DNA of 64,000 nt, taken from positions 93,213,991 through 93,277,990 of the forward strand of contig OZ035961.1 of the NCBI GenBank assembly GCA_964034945.1, in the 5' to 3' direction. The translations under genes were made by a program, and so were the position numbers. Shown here one piece after another: positions 25,601 to 37,600 of this stretch (its first letter is position 1; every line of letters starts with the position of its first letter). The stretch is from Chrysopilus asiliformis (Eukaryota; Arthropoda; Insecta; Diptera; Rhagionidae). The notes below the pieces were generated by a model. That model did no database searches and had not been told where the DNA came from. It saw only the letters and a list, made by a program, of their open reading frames with translations.

Positions 25601-28600
25601 ACAACAAAAAAAATGACGCAACTGAATATTCCTGTATGTGGTACACCTTTAAATTGAGTGTTAAAATCATGTTTAGCCAACACTATTGATCATCATAGGA
25701 TGGCATGCATCATGAGTCATTCGAAACCTTTCTTTTTTGTTGGACTTTTAGAATCAAAGAAAAAAATGCTGACACATATAATTAGTATTTTATTCAGTAA
25801 AGAATTTAGCTGACTAAAATTTGAAGTCAATTTTAGCTAGAAGTTTTTACTTGCCAAGTCAAATTAATTAATGGTTGCCATTTTTACTTTTTTCTTATAT
25901 TTTCAAACTAAACCGAATTTTGATGAGCAAACGGCTGTCATTTTGTTACTATTTTTCAAGGAATAAATAGACAAAGTCTAAAGTCGTGTAAATATTTTGA
26001 GGAATTTTTGAATGTCTTTTACGCGAGTTTTACTGACCCAGTAAATCGTACCTCACGATCTTCATTTACTTTTTTAATAGAAAATCTCACGTTGAATCTT
26101 GTTTGCTTAAAACTAGAATATATTGAGATTCTAATATAACAAATAAATTTAGTTACAATTCTCGATGTACCATAACACCGAAATGGAAATCCATGAAATT
26201 TTTTTATGAATTATGCCAGGGTTTGATGACACCGCTTTCAAGTTAAAAATGCAATTAAGATCTTTTCACGACTCCATTAAATCATCGATTGATATGGATA
26301 AAAATCCCATAGTTCTAATAACCATGAAAGTGTTTTACAGACGATTAAACTATGAAGTGATTCATAAATTATTATTCCTCCTTTTACTACTTTTAAGGGG
26401 ATATCAAACGAATATTGGACATGAAGATTTCTATGATTTTTGGGCAAATTTGAAATAGAAAAAGTATTTTTTTTAATACTTGTCCCTAGTGTAATTTCAT
26501 GTTTCATGCTTGAATGCAGAAATGTTTTATATGGCTATCGTATCAAAGTGATGTTTCTAATAAAATATCAAAGTTTATAACCATATATTCTAAAAAGCTC
26601 TCAAAATTTTGGGTCTTATTAAAATTTCAAATCCATGTGAAAATGATTGCCGGATAGAATAATTTTCATCCGCCTCTCTCCCCTCGTTAGTGATCCCACA
26701 TGTTGCTAATCTTTTGAAAAGTATAATTGATTGGGGGTTCTTAAGAACGATTTCCTGAAATTTTTGCGATTAAATTAGTATTTTCAAAAAAGCTCTTTTT
26801 TAAATAAGAATATTTTATAGGAGAACATGATATTTTGCATACATTTGAACAATATTTTTGTACCATATGTCAGAAATTATCCGTTGATTATTTTGAAAAA
26901 TCCCATGTAGTGATTATTTTCTGTAGGCTGATTGGAATGTCAATAAATCGCGATCACTTGAATCACATCACAAAGTAGAGCATAAAAATAGAATTTTACT
27001 TTATCCATAAAATGCGACAAATTTTATTGTAATACAAGAAAAGAAGAAACAAAATTACCAACAATAATATGCATTTAAACATATTTACGATTACATACAT
27101 ATGTGGATAGTAAAATTATTGCAATTGAATGAAAAAGATCAGATCATTAACCATCTTGAAACATCTTATAGATCTTCGTGATTTGCTAAGTATCCAACAT
27201 TATGATCGTCTGTCTGTAACATAAAAGGCAGGTGAACGATCGCGCTAATATTGTGGTTACTTCGATCTCGGATTGTGTTTAATGCAGTAATGTGGCGCCG
27301 TCCAGCATCCCACATATTCTCCACCGATTTTTGCACTTTATAATAACGTGGGCCTTGTTTAACAAAACCAATTGAACTGCAAACGCAGCATATTCGTATG
27401 CACATATGTGTGTGAAGAAATAACACTTCGTTTCGTTTAGTTTTTTTTTTGAATGCTGGGTTTCCTTCCTTTCTTTTGGAACAGTGAAGAAAAAGTAATT
27501 GTTTGTATTAAGATTATATAAATGGGACTTTTGAATTTATTTTCATATTATACACATCTGTAGGTTTGCACGGAGGCCTATGCTGGTTAAAAAATTGGCG
27601 TTTGCGATAGTATCAAGACTGAAGTTTTATTTGGATATGATTAAAGGCTCAAAAACTTTGAGAGTACAGTAATCCCTCCAACTGCGCGGTAGATACGTTC
27701 CACAAAAAGATCGCGCAAACTGAAACCGCGCACTGTGAAACCTACTTTGTATGAAATTTTGGGGTTAGAAACATGTTTTTTTAAACGAAAATTATAAAAC
27801 ATAACAAAAGCTATAATTGCCAATCTGGCATTCATTGGAGACCCGTATGGTGATATTCGTACCAAAATTCCACTTTGAAGTCAAACTTTCCAATAAGATT
27901 TTTTAAAATTTATTCCAATTGGATTTTGATGTATGGGAGTTTTATGTAGAATCATATCCTAAATAACTTTTGTTCTTGCACTTTTTTGATAAGATGCACC
28001 GTTTTTGAGATATTCACAAAAACCGTTTTCGTTCGTATGGGGGGTACCCCCCCTAATGGTCAATTTTTGCCCATTAACGAACTTAGCCTCGCATTTTACG
28101 AAAAACGGATCTGCGCAAAATTTCAAGTCTCTCGCTCAATCCGTGCGCCCGCAATCCGCGCCACAGGCAGACAGACGGACAGACAGACGGACGGACATGC
28201 AGAAATTAATTATTTTTATCATTCTAAACACACTGGTGTAATTCATTTTTGTGTGTGATGACGGGATCTTGGCGTTACAAACGGTAAGGCAAAGTTAATA
28301 TACCCTTTGGTGTCACCATACGGGTATAAAAAAAACCGCACAGCTGCGAAATTTTTACCGCGCAGTTCGAAATTTTGGTATTGAATATTTAACCGCGCAG
28401 TTGCGAAACCGCGCAGTGGGAGGGATTACTGTATAAACAGCCAAATAAATTTAAAAAAAATCCTTAAAGTTTCAGAAATTTCAAACACACAATTGTTTTT
28501 GAAAAACACACGTTAAATAAGAGTCCTATTTCCTCAAACACTATTTTGCACAAAATACAATACAGTTAGTATAGGTACAAGCTTTTTTTATTATCACGAA

Positions 28601-31600
28601 AAATTATTTTTGAAAATGTTAACTATGGATACTTAAAACAATTCTCGAATTACTGATATTTTTTGATAATTTCCGGTTTGTAGGTCATATTGGAATATGT
28701 TTGCTTCTATCGAAACGATAAATTAGCGAATTACGCTAATTTCAGGCTCGCTGCTACTTAAAAGTAAATACTAGCTAGTATGTACTGACATTTTAGCATT
28801 TACTTATCAAGTTTTCCATCAAATACTTCCAATCATTCACACTTTTTTAAGCAAATACTTTTTGATTAAAATTTTGCTTCTATTAATTGCTTTTACTATT
28901 GATTAAAACTTAAGGCATTGACTTGAATTTTATACACTCGGCCCAAAACACAATTTTATATTACTTTTCCATACATTAAAATTCAGTTAGACCACTTCGC
29001 CCTAAAAATTCAGAATTGTTTATCAAATTTCGGTCTGTTATTTTATTTCACGACCACCCCTGGCAATTATAGCTGATGTTTTCAACAACCAAATATTTGT
29101 ATTCAATTCTTTCAAAAAGATTTTTTACACCGAAACTTTTTTTACTTTTTGAAGGAAAAATACAGGAAAAAATGTTTTTAATTAATTAGTTTTTATGTCG
29201 CAACCGAGGTTGAGTGCTTCGTTAAAACGATATAATTGAAATTGTTGTAAAAGATGTTACTTCTCATTCAATTACAATAATTTGAGCAAAAATTTTGGCA
29301 GAATGGAGTTTCAAAACTTCTTTCAATGAACCAATATCTGTGCCATTCATTTTATTAGGAACAAAATATAAAAAAATCAATCAGGGTATTCACAGTCCTC
29401 TTTTAAATTGCGAGTAATTTTACCGCTCGGTAATTCAGTCAAATTTAACAGATTTTTACCGAGACGGTAACTTGGTTCATGTAAAAATGAATTAACGGAT
29501 TCGGTAATTGTAGACATGCCTTGAGTCGTGTATTCCGGCCCGGTTATTCGGGGTCAAGAATCAACCGCGAGTGGCGCTAGTAATGTTTTTAGTTGTCAAA
29601 TTTTCTCGCTGGTTATCTCATCGGACTGCAATTTTTTTCAATTTTGATAGCCGTTGCCACAATAGAAATTCAAAAGAATACATCAAACATGGATTTAAAG
29701 GTATGTGACAATCAAATTCGCAGTTCATGATTTGGTCACGTATCCAATAAAAGCGCTGTTCTCAAATCTGTGCTGTGGGATGTTCACAGCAGAATATTTT
29801 CAGTCTTTTAATATTACCGAAAACACCGAATACCGAAAATTAAAAGAGGACTGTGAATACCCTGAATGAAAAAAAACAGAAACCTCAATTCCTAAATTAC
29901 AATATTGCATAATCACCCTAAGTGTTATGTAAATTAAATGATATCTTAATATGTAAGCGTTACATTAAAAAAAAATCTGCATTAAAACAACGCCTACTTC
30001 CTGCTAAAATTGGATGATTCGCCAAAAATAAAATTTCAAGAGGTAGGTATTTCTCCAAATTTAGATAAATTGAGTAATCTAATTAGTGAGGAGATCGACG
30101 TAAGATTGCTTGTTTGTTGTCACTTGTGGTCGATGTATCTCTGCCCTAAAAAGTATATTTCTGTAAAAGGAAAAGAATTCCTACTGCAACTTCATAAATG
30201 CAAAGGAAATTAAAAATAGACCTAATAAAACTCCGTGTATCACTGATGCCACTTTAGAAATACCATAAAAATTGTGGGTTGTCGAGAGAAAAAACAATTT
30301 CACACTTTAAAATTTTTATAACTCAATGAGTGCTTAGAATTTATTCTTGAAATTCATTGATTCGCTTGACCACGACGATAATTTTCTTTTTACACAATTG
30401 TAATTAAAAAAAACAAAAAATAATTTACGATTTCAAGTTAAGTAGCTTTAAGATTGAAATTGATGTACTCGTCGTAGTTACACTATCTATATTTGTGGTA
30501 TAGTTATTTGAATCGCCATCTATTTTGGTATCTATGAGTTAATTGCCGGATAAGAGTAATGGGAGATACCAGCTGACGACAAGATAAATTTTATATTACG
30601 AGTAACTGCCTAAACTTACACGTATTTGTGTAAGCTGATAAATAGAAAGAAATATTGCACAATTAATTGATCAAAATGTCAAAACATATGAAAGTATTTT
30701 TTTATGTGGCGGGAAATGTGACTAACCGTTTTCGTCATCATATTTTCCAATATTGACCGAGACGTGGTTTTTAATAAGAGGCCAAGAACAATGACCCACG
30801 ATGAATTCAAGCCCAAAAACAAATTCTTCAAAAGTAAACGTGATTAGACAAACGAATTTATGAATTATAAATATTCTTATGCTTAAATGATTTTAGTTTC
30901 CTTTTTTAAATATTTTAATTACACTTTGAGAATAGTTTAATGTTTTGCAGTCAGTGTAAATATTTTTATTATGATATTGTTCAGTAAATTTATAATTAGC
31001 AAGTTTGTAAACAAAAAGATAAAAATAAAACAAGCACATCCGAAGCTATTCGACAATTTTTTAAATGCGTTTTTATTCCAAAATTGCTAATAGAGACAAG
31101 ACTTTGAGAATATTTTGGAGTATAAAAATCTAAGAGGTGACAATTTCTATAATTTTTTTTTCTGTTGCTAGTTGTGACCATTTTTGATATGATAAAACTT
31201 CAATTCTGCGGCAGTACGACAGTGGTACTAAACTCCATACAAAAAATCGTGGAAAGATGTTTTTGAATGCACATAAGAACATTAAAACATAAAGTTATAA
31301 TATGCATCCAAAAGTTTTTTACTTAACATTTGTTATAGTATAACAGTGGAAATTCTTAAAATGAAAATTTTGTGGGTTAGGGCGTTCTAGCCTCAATTTT
31401 AAGCTCAATTTTCAGACCATGCATGAATTAACCTTTATTCTCAACTTTGCAACAATCGAGTGAAAAAAAACCGGATGAGGTCAAAAACACAGTTTTTATC
31501 AACAATTTTCATTTTTTTCTAATCTGATGAAAGAAAATCTCTTTTTCATAGCCAGAAAATAATAGAAGAATTAATCAAAAGAGGATTAAATCAAAGAATA

Positions 31601-34600
31601 TGTGAGCAGCGATCATATTTCAAACTCATAACTAAATTAATTTGACAGAGAAAACAAGACAAAAAAAAACCTTCTTTTTTAATATAAAAATTATATTTCA
31701 TTAGAGAAACTTTTACCTTGAGTTAAATTTTAATACATTTTTGTGCATAACGTGATCCTTTTTGGTTAGTGCTGTATATGAATATAATAATAAGGTAATT
31801 CTTGGCCATTATGACCGGTACGCACGCTATCAGCGACAGACAGATAGAGATTTTTACAGATTACCTTGGATAGCATATAATTAAGGGGTTTTTTAACTGT
31901 CGTCATATTTACTTAGCAAGACTTTAATAAGACAAAAGGCCACACGGCAGAGAATGTGATTGCTAATAAAAAAGAGAAACTTTTGGGAGGATGTGATTTC
32001 TTTTTTCGAAGTAAATTCTGTACTATATTTAAACGGCTATCAGAGGAATATCACAAGAACTTTAAATAAATTAGATAAATGCTAACATGTCTTTCGCGTG
32101 GCGTTTTAATATTTTTATTGCGTTTTTTTTTTAACAAAAATGAAAGAAAAAACTATAACAGCAAAAGAAAAATACAAGAAGAAACACGACTATGGCAAAT
32201 TAAAAGACATTTCCAAAGAACGCAAATTTTTATTTTGCGATTGAAATCTGTCATGCACGATCAGCGTTGCGAGAACAAAGGAAAAAAAAAAAAACTAATG
32301 ATAATTTTTAATAATTTTTACATAATGTATGTCATACGAAATTGTGCCAAAAATAAATCTCCAAAAATGGATTCACATCCTTGGGGAAAACTTTTTCACC
32401 TTGACTAAGGGTATTTTTTTTTTGCTTACACAATTCTTTAGTCTTGGCATGTAATAACAGAAGTGGAATTTTGTAATTGAGAAGATGTGAAGGTTTTTGT
32501 ATTTGGGTATATCCCAAATGAGGAGTACAAAAACACTTCTTTTAAGACTTATGTCAGATAACTTATGTAAGTTTTGATCAATTTTTCTGGGATTGTGCCA
32601 AAAATTCGGAATTCCAGCAGGAGAAAAGCGACTTTGCTATCAATAAAACGAATTTTGATTTTTGTAATATTTAGATCGTCTGTAAATTGTATAGGATGGA
32701 TTTTTGCCTACAACCCTATTGCGTTAAGAGGCTGTCCATAAGTCCATAAAATACGTCACCGTAATTTTAGATGTTTTCAGCTGACTTCCTCCACCCTCAT
32801 CGTGCTTTTCGCATTTTTTATGGATTTTAGAATCGCCGGTCGTGACACACACTATTGGAAACCCCTCCCCCTAAGAGTGTAACGTATAGTCAACCCTAAT
32901 AACTTTTCGAGGGTATAAACCATTTTTGAAAGATATTTTTATACCCGTATGGTGAAACCAAAGGGTATATTAACTTTGCCTTACCGTTTGTAACGCCAGG
33001 ATCCCGTTATCACACACAAAAATGAATTACACCAGTGAGTTTAGAATGAATAAAAAAATTGAATCTTGCATGTCCGTCCGTCTGTGGCGCGGATTGCGAG
33101 CGCACGGATTGAACTAAAGACTTGAAATTTTATGCAGATCCGTTTTTCGTAAAATGCGAGGCTAAGTTCGTTAATGGGCAAAAATGGACCACGAACGAAA
33201 ACGTTTTTTCTGAATATCTCAAAAACGGTGCATCATATCAAAAAAGTGCAAGAACAAAAGTTATTTAGGATATGATTCTACATAAAACTCCCATACATCA
33301 AAATCCGATTGGAATAAATTTTAAAAAATCTTATTGGAAAATTTGACTTCAAAGTGGAATTGTTCGAATTTTTATACGAATATCACAATACGGGTCTCCA
33401 ATGATTGCCAGATTGGCAATTATAGCTTTTGTTATGTTTTTTTTTACAAAATATGTAATGCGGATCTATATTTAACGGCTATTTGCGCAGTTTGTTCATA
33501 AAAACTTAGGTATCAACTTATTAAATATTTTCTTTTAATTTTACGAACATAAAAATGCACTTTTTCAAATTTTAACGCTGGTTCTATTAAAATTTCTTTG
33601 AGTTTTAATGGTAATTTTGAAAAAAAAAATCCATACCATCCATAGATATTTAGCTAAAAAAAAAACACATTAGATATTTCGTCGACTAACTGCCAGCCTA
33701 TCTAGCCCAAAATAATACTTTGAATACAATCCGATTGAGTTGGACAGACCGTCATTGTCAATTTGTGTGGCGTCTTCCAGAATATATAATAAGAATAATT
33801 TCTTCCTTATAAGTAGATCAAAAAACGATTTTGACTGGGAGGAATTAAACCATGATCTCATCCACTTAATACAAATTAAGGAAGCGACCAGTAATATTCG
33901 TTTACGACTCGCTATGCGTTCAAATTGCGATCCGCTGCTGTCTTAACGCGAAAAGAAAGACAATGAATCAGAAGAATAGTGATCGTCTCAAGCATATGGC
34001 ATTAAGCAGCGATCGCTGCCGGGCTTAAGGCAAGTTAAATGGCCCAACTGTTTCCTATCGAAAAAAATAAATTATAGTTATGCTGATATACAATAAGAAA
34101 GTTATGTTTAATGTTGCAATAAATATGTCGTACGTCGTCTCTGGAAACAAAATGAAATTAGCAAGATTTTTTATTCATTTCTTGTGATTGTTTCACTGTG
34201 GATTTTGCTGATATTTTTTTCATCAAAGATTTCCATCAGTTTGGTTGGATTTCAGCATTTGGGGGCATAAAACTCTTACCAGAATTGGAGTTTTCAGTTT
34301 TGGTTGGTAGATGGATGGACATCGCAACAGTAGTACAGAGCGGGAACAGGAAAGGAAATGCTTTTGAAACAATGGTTTTCCACAGATTTCAGTTGATCTG
34401 GCATTTGATTCGTTCGATGATGGGGCCCGGCTATACTACAGCATTATTCTCGTCCATCAAAAGAGAGAGCATATTGTTTGAATTTTATATAGTTAGTGCA
34501 GAAAACATGCTATGTTGGGCCAAGACTATGCTGAGTGTTAAATTAATAAAAACTCATTACCGTTAACACTGCGCGGTGAATGAACGTGATTTCCGTTCAT

Positions 34601-37600
34601 TTCGTTCATTCTCCTACTCTTACTCTAAGATGGTTCGCATTTTCAAGTTGAATTCTCCTGGGGGTTTTTGGGGCCCGAGAGGGCTGAAGTTGCTAAACCA
34701 ACTTTAATACCACTACCTTTAGTTGCGAGTAGACGATTAGATTATTGGGACAGCTGAAAAGAATAATAGCATAACCATAGCAAAGGTTTAAAAGTATTAC
34801 ACTTCTACTCGATGCCGGCTGACCATCATTGTAAGTGTATCGCGGTGCAAAGAACCAACGAAATCTAATGGTCAGCGCAAAAGCCCCAGCAGCGCAGCAA
34901 TGGCCATCAATTGAAATATTACTTCAAGAAAACCGAAGAAAAGAAAAGAAAAAAAAATACCGTGGAGGAACTAAAAATATTTAGATGGAAGAAACATTGC
35001 ACTGGCTGTACACAATAGAATATTCGTATTTATGCCTAGATGGATGGTCGAACTTCAATGAAGACTAAGACGAATTGAAGCTACGATTTTTGACTCTTTA
35101 ATCGAGATGGTGAAAAATGATGAAGGTAACGTTAAGAAGCCCCAAAAGAAATATTTTCGAGGTATATTATTTCTTTATATATATTTTCATGCCACGTCTT
35201 CACCAGGTATAACTAGAATTCAGTGAGTAAAAATCGATTTGTTGAATTATCGAAATTCCAAAACTGCGAAATTAATTGGATAATAATATGATAATAGTGA
35301 TTGGAAATTTGATTTTTTTTTGCGTGGTGAAAAGGGGGAAAGGGAATTTAAGTTCTGCTATTGCATATTTTCACGTTCAGCACAATATAATTACAACAAA
35401 TCAAAATATTGTAAGGTTTTTTTGTGATCGAAATTCTTCAATTCGTGTTCAACTACAATTGGGCTACATCCTACCACCACAAAAAAAAAAATGGACTACA
35501 AAAAGATCGTGGATAAAAAATATAAATCTTTTCATATTTTTGGACAGGTCACTATAGAGAATAAATTAAAGAGCTCAGAAATGGCCATAAACTTCACCAT
35601 AAATTAAGCAGTTTTCCAGAAACTCGAAAAATATCTTATATGTGCAGCGCATGCCATTTTTATACAAAATCTACGTTGCTGCGCATTTTTCAGTATAACC
35701 CGATGAGTAAAATATTAGCTTATATAAAAATTTCTCACAATACATGGTTGGAAAGGAAAACTCGGTGCAAAAGCAAAGTGGAGGCAGGAACAAAACCTTT
35801 TTCTGGCGCCTCTTATTTTCGAAAAAATTAAATCATGCTAATATATAAAAATGAGTTGGTGTCTGTCTGTCTGTTCCTCTTTCACGCAAAAACGGCTGAA
35901 CCGATTGACTTGAAATTTGGCATGAGTGTCTGTGGTAGTTCTGGTTCCAACATAGGCATACGGAAAAGTAGCGCGAGGGGTGGGGGGAGTAAGGGGAGGG
36001 GGTAAAGTGATTTCGAAACTTAGTTTTTACGCTATGTTACTCTTTCGCGGGGAAACTACTGAACCGATTGGCCTGAAATTTGGCATAGATGTTCGTCTGG
36101 GGTCCAGTGCCAACCTAGTCGATAGAGAAATTAAACGGGCGACCGGAACCCGCGTATCATTAGGGGGTGAACCGCGAAGCGTTTCGGGGCGCAGCCCCTA
36201 GTAAATAAATAAAAATGAATTGTTTGTTTCTGGAAATTTTGAAAAAAACTCCAATTTTTGATTTGAAATTTTTTTTTTCTGACTTATCGGTCGTTTTGAA
36301 TGTTTTGCAAAATGCGAAATTTACTTTGTGATTTTCCATACGAATGCAATGGCATTAATCACAACGTCCTGTTTCGATCCAGAATTTTAGTTTGTGATTA
36401 TTGTAAACGAAAATTGCGCCGCAGACAAATTTTTTGAGAGAAGAAATTCGGTGTAAGGAGAAAACTTTCAAAAAAAAAAAATTGCGTCGCATGCGAATAT
36501 TTTAGGGGCCAAAGTCAAATATACCGCCAAATTGAAAGTCTCATAGTTACCATCTCCATATTTTGACACCACCACCATGTTTTGTAATTTTATCGCTTTG
36601 TTTTAATAAAATTCACATTCGTCTTAGTGGTCATTTTGGCATTCCTTTAGAGCTGCGCCCGGGGTCGATCATTTTTTCACACACACACACCCCTCCCCCT
36701 CTTTGGTACAACCCTGCAGGATATTTTTCTACATTCTTGCTCAAATCTGTACCAAAAACGAATGTTTTTTGACAACAGTAACACTATTTTATTCCCTTTG
36801 CTATAACTCAAACATAAAAACTTATGTTTCCGCGTCATATTTCAACTGCCTTGTTCTTTCACTTTTTTTTGACAAAAGATAAACTAGATTGTATACGGCA
36901 TATTTATGATGTTTTTTTTATTCCATGTTACATCATATAGGCCATTTATTGTTGTCCTCCCTTTTCTTGCTGAACATGATCAAAGGTCAACTCTTATGAC
37001 AGAACACACTTAAGAGTAATTTTAAGTGCAAATTTTTAATAGTCGAACTACACAAGTCCACACAGAGTCAACATGAACTGGACGTGAAGGGAGAGAAATA
37101 ATAAATGTGACCAGTTACTCAATGCCAAGGTCTGGTTAGTTAGGTAGATGATAGATTAATTAAGCCTTTGACCCCAAGAGATTTCTCCGGTTTTGCGAGA
37201 CAGCATCTACTAAAATCCAATGGAACTTTTATCATCATTTGGAGAATTTTGATTGTATATTAGAGGAATGTTTTTACTCGATTGCGATAAGTAAGACGGG
37301 ATGGGATATATATATATTTTTTAAATTTGGAACACAATCCAATAAATTCCATGTGGAGCACAACCCAATAATTCCATATGGAACACCATCCAAATATCAT
37401 TTATATCAACCGTGACGTTATCGATTGACATATTTCCTCATGATATATGTCAATCGGTGACGTCACGGTTGACATAATTACTGTTCCGAAAAACTTTAAA
37501 AAATTTCAGATGCAAAATTGTGTGATTTTAAGCTCAGAAGAGGTATCTATTTTTTTAGAGATTTTTTTATTAATTTTATTAAGTTTGCAATATAAGTTGA

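Noticed and set aside
28005..28258. Short frames with RQTDRRTD repeats, also at 38629, 39160 and 51160
   Set aside because: Translations of the GTCY microsatellite in the mini-me copies, not genes.
34198..34566. 122-codon plus-strand frame
   Set aside because: No family recognised, no flanking gene signals; could be old transposon sequence but unsupported.
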